DNA of 64,000 bases, taken from the NCBI GenBank assembly GCA_017512705.1, contig JAFWEX010000084.1, forward strand, positions 124,001 to 188,000, read 5' to 3'. Shown here one piece after another: positions 54,272 to 63,925 of this stretch. How positions within the stretch are numbered: the first letter of the stretch is position 1; each line of letters starts with the position of its first letter. The stretch comes from Paenibacillus sp. (GTDB lineage Bacteria > Bacillota > Bacilli > Paenibacillales > Paenibacillaceae). The notes under the pieces are model-generated. The model saw nothing but the letters and a program-made list of their open reading frames with translations, made no database searches and had not been told where the DNA came from. Position numbers and translations under genes: made by a program.

Positions 54272-54769
54272 TTATGCAGGATATCCGCCACCAGGTGGCG
54301 GCCATGCGCCATAGAAACGGCGGAGCAGCACAATCTCACCTAGATGGTACGAGTTGTGTGAAGCAATATTACGAAGTAATCCCCCTATAGTTTCCCCGGG
54401 GAAATAGAGCAGTGGATCATGTAACGGAGCAGTTTCTGCAATGGATATGGCCCGATCAATATCACTCAAAAAGGCCTGAATATCCTGTTGCCAAGAAGCT
54501 TCATCCTTAGGCCCTGTCTCTACGGGCCAGCTGTCGCTCACATGAGCTGGCATCTGTGGCTTACGTCCTTCCACGTGATCCAGCATGAACTGCTGCCAAT
54601 AGTGCATATGTTTCACCAATTGATAGATGGTGTAGGGCATAGCTTCATGCGTGCGTCCCGCAAGTTCCAGATCAATATCCGGAAGAGCTTTGGCGATAGG
54701 AATATGACCACGCTCTCCTACCAGGGATTTTACTAGAGTTTGTGCAAAGCTTTGGTTTACATCTGGCAT
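54272..54769 (-). CDS. DinB-family protein
   Basis: A 165-residue four-helix protein of the DinB/YfiT metalloenzyme type. Metal-ligand histidines are in VKHMHYWQQFML (about 49-60) and NIASHNSYHLGEIVLLRR (about 134-151). Members include thiol-dependent S-transferases; the substrate is unknown here. The sense-strand region below it contains an open frame of no merit. It converges with the SUKH gene and stands alone. Confidence 0.85.
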   Translation of the reverse strand: MPDVNQSFAQTLVKSLVGERGHIPIAKALPDIDLELAGRTHEAMPYTIYQLVKHMHYWQQFMLDHVEGRKPQMPAHVSDSWPVETGPKDEASWQQDIQAFLSDIDRAISIAETAPLHDPLLYFPGETIGGLLRNIASHNSYHLGEIVLLRRFYGAWPPPGGGYPA

Positions 54770-55084
54770 GTGGAATCGTCCTCTCTTTGGAAACAGTTCT
54801 TAGCCTGTCATCTTCTCCAGTATACAATCACCATTATACAATTAAATTGTTGGAAATTAAAAATGAGGATCGCTAGATGTCTTCTTCTTTCTCAAAGCAG
54901 CGTGTATGGGTGCTGGATATACTGGATCATTAAGAGGGGATCTTTCACGTATGATCCCATGGGTGGACGGATAACCTGAGGATATAAAATGCCGTGGATA
55001 AAGGTAGGTAACGAAGCCATCTGCTATCCTTTTTCAGGCTGTCTGGCATACAAGAAAGTCTACTCTTTCGATATTCATTATTTC
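54770..55084. other. Gene-free gap before the GHKL kinase
   Basis: No credible frame. The DinB promoter on the minus strand should lie near 54790-54850, but I cannot define it. Confidence 0.4.
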
Positions 55085-55120
55085 TAATGTTAATCGCATA
55101 TGTTAGTATATTTAACATTA
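55085..55120. promoter_or_regulatory. Inverted repeat upstream of the kinase gene
   Basis: TAATGTTAA (55085-55093) and TTAACATTA (55112-55120) are perfect complements with an 18-base interval, at 61 to 96 bases before the start codon. A regulator site is possible. Confidence 0.35.
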
Positions 55121-55180
55121 TAAGCACAAGTGCTGACTGATCATGGAACGTGTAAACGTTGTTATAGTAGGTGGAATGAG

Positions 55181-56497
55181 ATGCGTAATTGGGTCAAAAA
55201 CGAGAATGTACAAATGGTAGCTGTGGCCCTGGCTACGGCTGTAGGAGCACAGTTCAAGATTAATCCCTTTCGGGAGGACTATTTTCGGATTGGACTTGGG
55301 GTCAGCATTTTTTTATTTTTGCTGATGATTATGCCTCATTTGTCATATTTGAAAACAGGGATTCTGACGGGACTTGCGAGCTTTGCGTTCCAGTCCACTG
55401 ATCTGATTTATCATGTACATAGCTTGTCTGTGCTGGAGAGCATGCGGGATAACCTTGGAGCGGGCTTGTACTACGTGGTGTTTGCCTATGGACTAAGCAA
55501 GATAAAACATCGTTTTCACGAAATACCTCCGCTCCTGCTCGGCGGCATTATTACGGGTATTGATTTTTCCTCCAATCTGGTGGAGTTGCTGGTACGAGGT
55601 TTGCTCATTGGAACTAACATCTTTTATATGCGTGAATGGTTGTATCTGTTTGTTGCGGGAGGTCTGCGCAGTTATTTTGTGATTGGACTGTATAACAGTT
55701 TTGCAGTCAGGCAAATCCGGCTCTTGCATGCAGAACAGGAAAAGCGGATGGAGCAAATGTTAAATGTGAATTCGGGACTGTATGGTGAAGTCTTTTATCT
55801 CAAGAAAGCCATGAATACGATTGAAGGCATTACGGCCAATAGTTATGAATTGTACCGCGATCTGCGCGAGCAGGACATGAACGAATACAGTCAGCGAACG
55901 CTGGGTATTGCTCAGCAGATTCATGAAGTGAAGAAAGATTCCCAGCGTATTCTGGCGGGATTGTTGAAGCTGTATGACAATGAGGATACCGTTAACATGA
56001 GCTTGTCCGAAGTGGTGCATTTTGCAGGGAAAACGAATCGGAAATACAGTGAGATGCTACACAAACAGGTCAGGATCGAGGTCGAACGGCAGTATGAGGG
56101 AGAGTCGCCATACTACATTCCGCTGCTGACCGTCTTGAATAACTTGCTGGCTAATGCGGTGGAGGCGATTGAGCAGGAGGGCGTAATTGAGGTGAGGGTG
56201 TATGAGCAGGATGCCCATGTACATTTTGTCGTGACAGATTCGGGAAAAGGTGTACCTGATGCGAAGCGCGGAGTGATCTTCGAGCCCGGTTATACAACCA
56301 AGTTCGACGAAGTCGGCATTGCTGCCACAGGTATTGGTCTGTCACATGTACGTGATATTGTTCGGTCGCTGGAAGGGCAGATTCAGGTAGAAGCGGCTCC
56401 ATCAGGGCAGGGGGCTGTATTTCGTGTCATGATTCCCAAGATCAATCTGATGAAGAAAACTGCTGCGGATGACACGATTGATCGTGATCTCGGATGA
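55181..56497 (+). CDS. Orphan sensor histidine kinase, GHKL type
   Basis: A 438-residue membrane kinase. Six or more helices fill residues 5-190 (IGLGVSIFLFLLMIMPHLSYL, EWLYLFVAGGLRSYFVIGLY), followed by a coiled region and an ATPase domain with N box LTVLNNLLANAVEAIEQ, G1 VTDSGKGVP and G2 GIAATGIGLSHVRDIV. The histidine phosphate acceptor is probably in GIAQQIHEVKKDSQRIL. It resembles the sensor of the DctS/CitA or LytS side of the GHKL group. No response regulator is nearby. ATG at 55181 lies six bases after GGTGG, so it is preferred to the GTG at 55130. Confidence 0.8.
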   Translation: MRNWVKNENVQMVAVALATAVGAQFKINPFREDYFRIGLGVSIFLFLLMIMPHLSYLKTGILTGLASFAFQSTDLIYHVHSLSVLESMRDNLGAGLYYVVFAYGLSKIKHRFHEIPPLLLGGIITGIDFSSNLVELLVRGLLIGTNIFYMREWLYLFVAGGLRSYFVIGLYNSFAVRQIRLLHAEQEKRMEQMLNVNSGLYGEVFYLKKAMNTIEGITANSYELYRDLREQDMNEYSQRTLGIAQQIHEVKKDSQRILAGLLKLYDNEDTVNMSLSEVVHFAGKTNRKYSEMLHKQVRIEVERQYEGESPYYIPLLTVLNNLLANAVEAIEQEGVIEVRVYEQDAHVHFVVTDSGKGVPDAKRGVIFEPGYTTKFDEVGIAATGIGLSHVRDIVRSLEGQIQVEAAPSGQGAVFRVMIPKINLMKKTAADDTIDRDLG

Positions 56498-56633
56498 TAA
56501 GGTTAGCCGCAGCATACTGCAGATGATATCGTTATATCCCGTTGATCCCGTATTGAATTCACCCAAAAACTGGACAGTTTAATGGATTCAAGGGATAATT
56601 TATAGTAATTAGGATATATAAGGGGGATTTATC

Positions 56634-57224
56634 ATGCGGAAGTTAGGCTTCATCATCGTTGTGCTGATCTTGTCGATCCTCATGATTAGCTGCACTTCAA
56701 CCGAAACAGCCGATCCGTCCAAACCAACCACTCCGCTGGCAACGGAGAAATTGAATGAAGCAGTCAAGGACGAAGCTGGAGAAGAGGATCAGCGGCAGGC
56801 ACTCGAAATGTCGCTTGATTTCAAGACCATAGATTTCACGGTCGATAGCAAAGATTACGAAGCCACACTGACACCAGAAGGGTTGTCAGCTATAAGAGAA
56901 GAGACGAAGCCTTTTCTGACCTCCAGTTATTATGAGGTATACTTCATCGATCGTTATATGACTTTGCCAATTCAGGTTGCACATATTGAAAAAGCGAAGC
57001 TGCATCCCGAAAATATACAGGCCAAAATCAGAGATCACAAAAGTGATTGGATTGTGGTAGAGTATACACTCGATCTGAAATTCACAGATCAGGGTGGCAA
57101 AGAGTATAAATCCATTCCGCTTTGGGGCGATATCACCTTCCTTCAAAAGGATGGGGAATGGCGCATTCAGGATGATACGTACGATATGAAGCCATTCACT
57201 GAGATCATAAATAATGCATCATAA
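56634..57224 (+). CDS. Putative lipoprotein, 196 residues
   Basis: Signal sequence with lipobox MISC (Cys about 20), then a Thr/Pro linker and a soluble domain (FKTIDFTVDSKDYEATLTPEG, KIRDHKSDWIVVEYTLDLKFTDQG, GDITFLQKDGEWRIQDD) with the look of an NTF2-like or DUF4878-type fold. The closing WRIQDDTYD resembles such folds. AAGGGGG precedes the ATG. No partner is apparent. Confidence 0.65.
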   Translation: MRKLGFIIVVLILSILMISCTSTETADPSKPTTPLATEKLNEAVKDEAGEEDQRQALEMSLDFKTIDFTVDSKDYEATLTPEGLSAIREETKPFLTSSYYEVYFIDRYMTLPIQVAHIEKAKLHPENIQAKIRDHKSDWIVVEYTLDLKFTDQGGKEYKSIPLWGDITFLQKDGEWRIQDDTYDMKPFTEIINNAS

Positions 57225-57235
57225 TTCAAGCTGTA

Positions 57236-57277
57236 AGCCTCTAATCTGGTCAATAAGACCGGGTTGGAGGCTTTTTA
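57236..57277 (+). terminator. Terminator of the lipoprotein gene
   Basis: AGCCTCTAATCTGGTC/GACCGGGTTGGAGGCT stem, AATAA loop, then TTTT. Confidence 0.85.
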
Positions 57278-57390
57278 CAATGGTCTATTTTATCCGAATA
57301 AGAGAGCAAGATTCTGTAATTCATCTCATGATATAACTGTCCTGTAGCTTATAACAAGGGACTTAGTATCCGTAAAAGGGAGATGGCAGA

Positions 57391-58167
57391 ATGAACATGA
57401 CAAGCCGAAGACTGGAAGGACAATTAGCGTTAGTCACCGGAGCGAGCAGGGGGATTGGTCGCAGCATTGCAATTCGTCTGGCTAAGGAGGGAGCATATGT
57501 CCTGGTGCACTATGGACAGCGGCAGGAGGAAGCGGATCAAGTTGTACAGTATATTACGAGTCATGGCGGGCAAGCACAGGCTATCCGAGCTGATCTGAGC
57601 ACGCTCGATGGGATTCATGTCCTGTTTGCCAAAGTGGATGAGATTGTGCAGGAGTATGGGCGAGAAGGCAGGTTAGATATTTTAGTTAATAATGCCGGCA
57701 TTGGGCAGATTCTCGGCCTGGAAGAGATGACAGAAGAATCCTTCGAGGAAGTGATGAGTATTAATGTGAAGGCTCCGCTATTTGTGACGCAACAGGCCGT
57801 TCCACGGCTTCGGGACGGAGGGTGTATCATTAATATTTCATCGTTTGTCACAAGAGTAGCTTCCCCTGGGGTGTTTGCCTATAGCATGACCAAGGGGGCT
57901 ATGGATACCTTCACGAAGATGCTAGCCAAAGAGCTGGGAAGCCGCCAGATCAGAGTGAACGCAATACAACCAGGGATCATTCATACCGAAATGAACGCAG
58001 GGACTCTCTCCAACCCGCAAGGTCAGGCTTATGCAGCAGGCCTGTCCGTCTTCAATCGCTGGGGAGAGCCAGAGGATGTGGCGGACATCGCTGCATTTCT
58101 GGCTTCATCCGATAGCCGCTGGGTCACAGGACAATGTCTGGATGCCAGCGGTGGCTCGCATTTGTAA
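57391..58167 (+). CDS. Short-chain dehydrogenase/reductase
   Basis: A 258-residue SDR: TGASRGIGRSIAIRLA, the His/Tyr after beta2 (YVLVHYGQRQ, suggesting NADP), ILVNNAGIGQ, catalytic INISSFVTRVA and YSMTKGAMD, then WVTGQCLDASGGSHL. It is of the FabG-like type, similar to many bacterial reductases of unknown substrate. ATG at 57391 follows AAGGGAG. It is monocistronic. Confidence 0.88.
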   Translation: MNMTSRRLEGQLALVTGASRGIGRSIAIRLAKEGAYVLVHYGQRQEEADQVVQYITSHGGQAQAIRADLSTLDGIHVLFAKVDEIVQEYGREGRLDILVNNAGIGQILGLEEMTEESFEEVMSINVKAPLFVTQQAVPRLRDGGCIINISSFVTRVASPGVFAYSMTKGAMDTFTKMLAKELGSRQIRVNAIQPGIIHTEMNAGTLSNPQGQAYAAGLSVFNRWGEPEDVADIAAFLASSDSRWVTGQCLDASGGSHL

Positions 58168-58331
58168 AGCAGGAACGTGTATCCATCAGTTGAAGGGGCA
58201 TTTGGACATGTTACAGCGCAAAAAAATGGGATAGCTCCGGCTACTCAGGAGTGAGATCTGAATGTGGGGCAAGTGAAATCTGGAATGGATAGTTCATGGG
58301 GATGCGGTATTACTCGCATACTACAACAAAT

Positions 58332-58374
58332 AAACCAGGGGCAGACTTTCAACAAGTCTCTGTCCCTGGTTTTG
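58332..58374. terminator. Bidirectional terminator
   Basis: AAACCAGGGGCAGACTT/AAGTCTCTGTCCCTGGTTT stem with T and A tracts, shared by the SDR and helicase genes. Confidence 0.8.
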
Positions 58375-58465
58375 CTTATGGTCTAAGTGTGGCCGGGTTC
58401 AATCCGATTCAATCCGGTTCAACGTGCAACATAAACGTGAATTAACTTCTTTCGTCACTCTGTTG

Positions 58466-59914
58466 TTAACTTTTACGGCCCTTACGCACTTTGAGCTGTT
58501 TGCCCTTCACCGTTGTATGTTGCATCACTTCCAGAACGAGTGGGCCTTTACCATTCAGAATCTCTACATCGGTGACGTTATCCAGTATCGTAATAATCCC
58601 GATATCATCTGCGTTAACGCCTTCAATCTTCGCAATGGTTCCTACAAAATCGACTGCGCGAAGCTTCTTCTTCTTACCTCCGTTGAAGTTCAGCTTCATA
58701 ATCTGCTGGTTCAACTGTTCACGCTTGTCCTTTTTGCGTTCTGGCACGATCTTGAGTCGCTTCTCAAAAGCTTCCCGGCAGCGATCTACCTCTTCCTCGG
58801 AAGGAGCTTTCACAACAGGGATTTCGAATCCAATATAGGATTCGATCTCCGCAAGGCGCCTGCCATCCTTTGGTGTCACCAAAGTGAAGGCCCTGCCTGT
58901 TAGACCAGCACGGCCCGTACGGCCTGTGCGGTGTACATAGCTTTCTTTTTCAAGAGGGATATCATAGTTGAATACATGTGTAATATTGGTGATATCAATC
59001 CCGCGCGCTGCAACGTCCGTGGCGATTAGATAGCGGAATTGTCCGCGCCGGAAGGCGTTCATCACTTCAATGCGTTCATCCTGCTCCATGCCCCCATGAA
59101 TGCGATCTGCTGGATAATCCAGGTCAGCCAACACTCGGAAGAGCTTATCTACATTCTCCTGCGTGCGGCAAAATACAATACAACTGTCCGGGTTCTCGGT
59201 AATAAACAAGTCCTGTAGCACTGCAGTTTTGTTCACTTCCGAAGTGTGAATTACTGCATGTTCAATGGTAGCTGTAGTCAGCCCACTGGCCTTGATCTCA
59301 ATCTCTACAGGGCTGTTCATGTATTGCTGCGAGAGCTTCGCGACATCTTCAGGATACGTTGCGGAGAACAGCATCGTTGTCCGGTTCTGCGGCAGCGCCT
59401 GAATAATCGCTTGTACTGTCTCGATAAAGCCCATGTTCAGCATCTCATCCGCTTCGTCAATGACAAGATATGCGATTCGATCCAGCGGAAGTGTACCCCG
59501 CTCAATATGATCCAGGACCCGGCCTGGTGTACCTACTGCGACGTGAGTTCGTTGTTTCAGTTCTGCTTTTTGAATGTGAAAAGGAGACTGTCCGTACAGT
59601 GCGGTTGCTTTGATACGCTTAAAACGGCCAATGTTCGTGATGTCTTCGTTGACTTGCAAGGCCAGTTCTCGGGTAGGTGTCAGAATCAGAGCCTGTGGTT
59701 TATTTTCATTCCAATCGACCAGCTCACAGATCGGAATGCCATATGCAGCCGTTTTGCCGCTACCAGTCTGGGATTTGACCACCAGATCCTGATTTTCCAG
59801 TGCAACAGGGATGACACGGGTCTGAACTTCGGTGGGGTTTTCGTATCCCAGGCTGTTCAGTGCTCTGACGATCTCTTCCCCTAGGCCATAATCTTTAAAG
59901 TGTTGCTTATTCAT
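58466..59914 (-). CDS. dbpA: DEAD-box RNA helicase of DbpA/YxiN type
   Basis: A 482-residue helicase: Q motif region [13 protein letters not shown], motif [11 protein letters not shown], Ia PTRELALQ, Ib [12 protein letters not shown] at [42 protein letters not shown] and [12 protein letters not shown]. The C-terminal RNA-recognition domain ([35 protein letters not shown]) is the DbpA domain that targets hairpin 92 of 23S rRNA in ribosome assembly. Length matches Bacillus YxiN. ATG at 59914 follows AGAGGTAAACG. Confidence 0.93.
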   Translation of the reverse strand: MNKQHFKDYGLGEEIVRALNSLGYENPTEVQTRVIPVALENQDLVVKSQTGSGKTAAYGIPICELVDWNENKPQALILTPTRELALQVNEDITNIGRFKRIKATALYGQSPFHIQKAELKQRTHVAVGTPGRVLDHIERGTLPLDRIAYLVIDEADEMLNMGFIETVQAIIQALPQNRTTMLFSATYPEDVAKLSQQYMNSPVEIEIKASGLTTATIEHAVIHTSEVNKTAVLQDLFITENPDSCIVFCRTQENVDKLFRVLADLDYPADRIHGGMEQDERIEVMNAFRRGQFRYLIATDVAARGIDITNITHVFNYDIPLEKESYVHRTGRTGRAGLTGRAFTLVTPKDGRRLAEIESYIGFEIPVVKAPSEEEVDRCREAFEKRLKIVPERKKDKREQLNQQIMKLNFNGGKKKKLRAVDFVGTIAKIEGVNADDIGIITILDNVTDVEILNGKGPLVLEVMQHTTVKGKQLKVRKGRKS

Positions 59915-60128
59915 CGTTTACCTCTTTTACGTTTTAGTTTGGATTGTATTGTATTGTGCTCACATGATGTGGGTTTGTGCAATTGCAACAGGCCCATGAT
60001 CTTACTTATAAGCATTACACCGTACTTGCATCATATACTTGTCCTATTATACTCGATGTCTGAGAGGGGAGTGAGGGTAAATAAATAAGCATCCAATCGT
60101 ATCAATGAGCGAGCGGACATACAGCTTA

Positions 60129-60144
60129 ACGTTCCACGTGAAAC
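60129..60144 (+). promoter_or_regulatory. parS: parS-like ParB/Spo0J binding site
   Basis: CGTTCCACGTGAAACG matches the Bacillus consensus TGTTCCACGTGAAACA in 14 of 16 bases, with the inner 14 (GTTCCACGTGAAAC) exact. It lies in the gap between the helicase and nucleotidase genes. Such sites load ParB and SMC and cluster near the origin. Confidence 0.75.
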
Positions 60145-60196
60145 GATATGTAGCAAGACACCAGATAAGGAAAGATGATCAAACGAGTGATCGGAT

Positions 60197-60237
60197 TAAA
60201 AAAGGCAATACCTCCATCATTACATGGGGCATCGCCT
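60197..60237 (-). terminator. Terminator of the nucleotidase gene
   Basis: On the minus strand AAGGCGATGCCCCA pairs with TGGAGGTATTGCCTT (with mismatches) and is followed by TTTTTT. Confidence 0.7.
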
Positions 60238-60250
60238 TGATATACATTGA

Positions 60251-62581
60251 TTATTTCATCATACTTACGTACTTGCCGTACACAAACGCTGTCCGTCCAT
60301 TCAGCTTTATTTTCACCCAGCCATAGGCACGGTCCGTGCTGATCACTTCAAGCATCGTACCTTGCGGTACGGAAGTAATCACTTTAGCTTTGGAGGAAGC
60401 ACCTGCACGCACATTCAGGTAAGTAGCAGTAACCTTAACTTGTTTGCCTGAGGTCTTGTCCTCTGGCTTACTTGGTTTCGTGGTATCCGGCTTGGCTGTT
60501 TCTGGTGTAGGTGTAGGTGCTGGCTTCGGCGTCGATGGGGTTATTGGTTTGTCCGGTGCAGTAGTTGCTGCATCGTCTTTACCATCTTTGCCATCTTTGC
60601 TGCCTTTACTGTCCTTATCCGATAAGGCTTTACGGGCTTTGTTCAGCTGCTGATAGAATGCACCTTTCGATTTTACACTTTTGAACTGCGCTGGATCGAC
60701 TCCGACTTTGGAAGACAAGACTTCAATCTCGTCCGCAGTTACAGCGTCCAAAATATTAATGGAGGCAACATTGGTGTATTTACCGTCTTCCGATGCCGGC
60801 ACAGTCAGAATGCCAGCTTTAATGAGTTCTACCACGTCGGCACGCTCAGGTGCAGTCAGGTCTACGCCAGTGATTTTCCAGTTATGCTGAATCTTCGGTT
60901 CGTAGACACCTTTCATCACGTCTTTCAGATATGCAATGGATAGGTTGCGAATAGTGCCTTGAATCTCACCGAAAGCCGAAGCATCCTTGGAAGACCAGAG
61001 TTGCTCGAACTTGCGTCCTTCAAGCGGCCCACCCTTGGCAATCAATGCTTCCATCCGATAGGCGTTCATACCGAGTTTAAGTGTATCGTTGGTCTGAACC
61101 ACTTTCCCATTGCTGTACTGCAGATTGGTGATGCGGCTGCCATATGGCTTGGTAAGGTCGATCTCATAGGTTACACCACCGAAGAAATCATTCGTGCTGT
61201 ACTTGGAAGCACGACGCTTTGGATCGAAGCTGATGGTGATATCCCCAGGACGGGAAGAATTAAAGTAGCCTGCGGCCCATTCCATGTAATCTTTCAGATC
61301 ACGTCCGGTTACTTCGTATACGGTCACTTCACCGAATGTGTACTGATAGTTGAACGCTATATCCTTTTTCTTGATTGGACCGACGTCCAGCTTGGCCTTG
61401 TCATTATCGATCTGATGAGCTACAACGTCAGCATCACTGTAATGAAGCATGACCTCGGTGAAGAAATCAGATAACGGCGTTTCCTGAATCTGTACAGCAG
61501 GGATGCCTTGGATCTCATCGGCAGGAACCATGTTCGTTCCTTTCAGCTCGGCTACCTCAATGTTGGCATCAGCACGCGCGAACTCGTGGAATGGATGCAG
61601 TGTTTTTTCCAAGGAAGGGTCAGACACTTCATATGTGCCGTCTGCTTTTTTGACAGCGAGTGCCTTGGCTTCCTTGCTCTTCAGCACCACCTTGCCATCC
61701 TCTTTGGCGAACGTCAGGTCAATGCGTGACAGGTGTGTACCATATTTGTTCGGCTCGGAGATCAGCACGCCGTTAACCGTCTGGGATTCAATCAGTTGAT
61801 GCATGTGTCCAGCAAAAATAGCAGCCAGCTCCGGGTTGGCATTCGCAATGTCCGTTACTCCGGTTCCCGGCTTACCGTTCTCGTTATCCAGCCCCATATG
61901 CATGAGACCAACCATCACATCGACTCTGCCATTCAGCTCGGCAATAGCTTTGCGAGTCTCTTCCACAGGGTCTTTGACAATGACACCATCCAGGTGATCT
62001 GTTCCTTTTTCAAATTCCGTAATCATCGGGGTATTCATCCCAATCACGCCCACTTTGATACCGTCCCGCTCAATGATGGTATATGCAGGCATGTACCGGT
62101 CGCCGTTCTCTTTGAAAATGTTTCCGACAAGTGCCTGACCTTTGAATTGCGAGGATATTTTTTCCAGAACGTCCAGTCCGAAATTAAACTCATGATTCCC
62201 CATAACCCAGGCATCATAGTTCATCTCGTTCATCGCCACCATCATCGGAGACTGGGGTTGATCATTAAACAGCTCGGCAGAATTGTCCTGAATCATATCT
62301 CCTGCATCGAGCAGGATGGTGTTGGGATTCTCAGCGCGAACCTTCTTCACCATAGTATACAGCTGAGTCATGCTTCCGGCCGGGTTCGGACCGTCCAGTG
62401 CGTAGTCCCATGGCATAAATCGACCATGAATATCAGACGTGCCGAGTAAGGTGATTATCGTTTCTTTTTCAGTCTCAGCAGCTTGAGCAGTGTTTGAAGT
62501 GAGTGAGACGAGTAGTAGAGAAGTACATAAGACGATGGATAAAGACCAACTGGCGAAACGTTTCAGACTCTGTGTGCGCAT
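60251..62581 (-). CDS. Secreted 5'-nucleotidase/cyclic phosphodiesterase with SH3b domain
   Basis: A 776-residue exported phosphatase. Signal peptide at 1-34 (ending TAQAAE). Metallophosphatase motifs: LLGTSDIHGRF, LLDAGDMIQDN, VMGNHEFNFG and FAGHMHQLIES. The 5'-nucleotidase C-terminal domain follows (QIQETPLSDFFTEVMLHYSDADV, YTFGEVTVYEVTGRDLKDYMEWAAGYF). A Lys/Asp/Pro-rich linker with KDGKDGKDD repeats (about 645-705) leads to an SH3b domain (VTATYLNVRAGASSKAKVI, GWVKIKLNGRTAFVYGKYV) that should bind the wall. It is of the CpdB type. Unlike the first nucleotidase it has no SLH domains. Confidence 0.9.
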   Translation of the reverse strand: MRTQSLKRFASWSLSIVLCTSLLLVSLTSNTAQAAETEKETIITLLGTSDIHGRFMPWDYALDGPNPAGSMTQLYTMVKKVRAENPNTILLDAGDMIQDNSAELFNDQPQSPMMVAMNEMNYDAWVMGNHEFNFGLDVLEKISSQFKGQALVGNIFKENGDRYMPAYTIIERDGIKVGVIGMNTPMITEFEKGTDHLDGVIVKDPVEETRKAIAELNGRVDVMVGLMHMGLDNENGKPGTGVTDIANANPELAAIFAGHMHQLIESQTVNGVLISEPNKYGTHLSRIDLTFAKEDGKVVLKSKEAKALAVKKADGTYEVSDPSLEKTLHPFHEFARADANIEVAELKGTNMVPADEIQGIPAVQIQETPLSDFFTEVMLHYSDADVVAHQIDNDKAKLDVGPIKKKDIAFNYQYTFGEVTVYEVTGRDLKDYMEWAAGYFNSSRPGDITISFDPKRRASKYSTNDFFGGVTYEIDLTKPYGSRITNLQYSNGKVVQTNDTLKLGMNAYRMEALIAKGGPLEGRKFEQLWSSKDASAFGEIQGTIRNLSIAYLKDVMKGVYEPKIQHNWKITGVDLTAPERADVVELIKAGILTVPASEDGKYTNVASINILDAVTADEIEVLSSKVGVDPAQFKSVKSKGAFYQQLNKARKALSDKDSKGSKDGKDGKDDAATTAPDKPITPSTPKPAPTPTPETAKPDTTKPSKPEDKTSGKQVKVTATYLNVRAGASSKAKVITSVPQGTMLEVISTDRAYGWVKIKLNGRTAFVYGKYVSMMK

Positions 62582-62790
62582 GTGTAATCTCCCTTATGTT
62601 CTGGTATGTGTAATATTATGTATCATTCCATACTAGAGAAACATGAACGGAATGTAAACGCTGATGTAATATATATGTTCGATATTAATGAAGTAATAGG
62701 AAAAGCGTAAATCCATAAGAAGTATACTTTTCAAAGGAAATAGTATGTTTTATATGTGTATAAAACCAAAATTATCCATTATGATATCTT

Positions 62791-62805
62791 ATGTAAGCGC
62801 TTAAT
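62791..62805 (+). promoter_or_regulatory. CcpA cre site of the xylanase gene
   Basis: ATGTAAGCGCTTAAT fits WTGNAANCGNWNNCW with one mismatch and has the palindromic core TAAGCGCTTA. A TATGAT -10-like box lies just upstream (62780-62785), so CcpA would cover the transcription start. Confidence 0.7.
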
Positions 62806-62832
62806 AAAATAACCTAACCAAGGAGGAATATT

Positions 62833-63795
62833 ATGTTGAAGTCCAAATGGTTTAAGACGGTAGGTACACTTGCTCTGGCAGGTGTGCTGGCTGCGTCAGT
62901 CGCGGTGGGCAGTGTTAGTGCCGGATTGGCTAAAGGCAGTAAATTCTTGGGGAATATTATAGCTGGCCAGGTACCAAACAATTTCAGTCCCTACTGGGAT
63001 CAGGTAACGCCAGAGAACTCCACCAAATGGGGAGCTGTAGAAGGTACGCGTAATGTGATGAACTGGGGCCAGGCAGATATGGCTTACAACTATGCGAAAA
63101 ACAATAAAATGCCTTTCAAATTCCACACCCTTGTTTGGGGAAGTCAGGCACCTAACTGGATTAATGGCCTTTCTGCAACAGATCAGAGAAACGAAGTGCT
63201 TCAATGGATCAGAGCTGCAGGACAGCGTTATTCCCAAGCGGAGTATGTCGACGTAGTCAATGAGCCGTTGCATGCGAAGCCAGCCTTCCGCAATGCTATT
63301 GGTGGAGATGGACAGACCGGCTGGGATTGGGTCATCTGGTCATTCGAGCAAGCGAGACAAGCCTTCCCGAATTCCAAATTGCTCATCAATGAATATGGTA
63401 TTATCGGTGATCCTGCCAAAGCAGATCAATATATCCAAATCATCAACCTTCTGAAAAGCAGAGGGCTAGTCGATGGCATCGGTATTCAAGCGCACCACTT
63501 CAATATGGACAATGTATCTGTGAACACGATGAACACCGTTCTGAACAAATTGCAAGCAACAGGTCTTCCAGTGTATGTATCCGAGCTGGATATGACTGGC
63601 GATGACAATACCCAGTTGCAACGTTATCAACAAAAATTCCCGGTACTCTGGAAACACCCGGCTGTTAAAGGTGTTACGCTGTGGGGTTACAATGAAAACC
63701 AAACTTGGGTTAGTGGCTCTCATCTGGTAAGAAGCAATGGTACAGAGCGTCCTGCTATGCAATGGTTGAAAAGCTACATGGCAAACAATCCTTAA
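62833..63795 (+). CDS. Endo-1,4-beta-xylanase, glycoside hydrolase family 10
   Basis: A 320-residue single-domain GH10 enzyme that cuts xylan. Signal peptide at 1-30 (GVLAASVAVGSVSAG). Family motifs: NSTKWGAVEGTRNVMNW, FHTLVWGSQAPNW, the acid/base Glu144 in VVNEPLH, GIGIQAHHF and the nucleophile Glu251 in VSELDMTG, then GVTLWGYNENQTW. It lacks carbohydrate-binding domains and is short for the family. ATG at 62833 follows AAGGAGG. A cre site upstream implies repression by glucose. Confidence 0.95.
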   Translation: MLKSKWFKTVGTLALAGVLAASVAVGSVSAGLAKGSKFLGNIIAGQVPNNFSPYWDQVTPENSTKWGAVEGTRNVMNWGQADMAYNYAKNNKMPFKFHTLVWGSQAPNWINGLSATDQRNEVLQWIRAAGQRYSQAEYVDVVNEPLHAKPAFRNAIGGDGQTGWDWVIWSFEQARQAFPNSKLLINEYGIIGDPAKADQYIQIINLLKSRGLVDGIGIQAHHFNMDNVSVNTMNTVLNKLQATGLPVYVSELDMTGDDNTQLQRYQQKFPVLWKHPAVKGVTLWGYNENQTWVSGSHLVRSNGTERPAMQWLKSYMANNP

Positions 63796-63842
63796 ACCTT
63801 GAATCACAAGGATACCAATTCAAATCAGTTAACTTATCCCCA

Positions 63843-63884
63843 AAAGAGCCTGTCCCGTTTATATACGGGACAGGCTCTTTTTAT
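63843..63884. terminator. Strong bidirectional terminator
   Basis: AAAGAGCCTGTCCCGT/ACGGGACAGGCTCTTT perfect stem with TTATAT loop and T tract; lies between converging genes. Confidence 0.9.
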
Positions 63885-63925
63885 CTTGCACAAATATAGA
63901 CGTGAACGATGGATTACATGCCGCT

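Noticed and set aside
54076..54390. Plus-strand frame of 104 codons
   Set aside because: It crosses a perfect terminator stem and the 3' end of the DinB gene, with no plausible start.
60444..60890. Open frames opposite the nucleotidase linker
   Set aside because: They mirror the low-complexity linker and GC pattern of the real gene and lack start signals.
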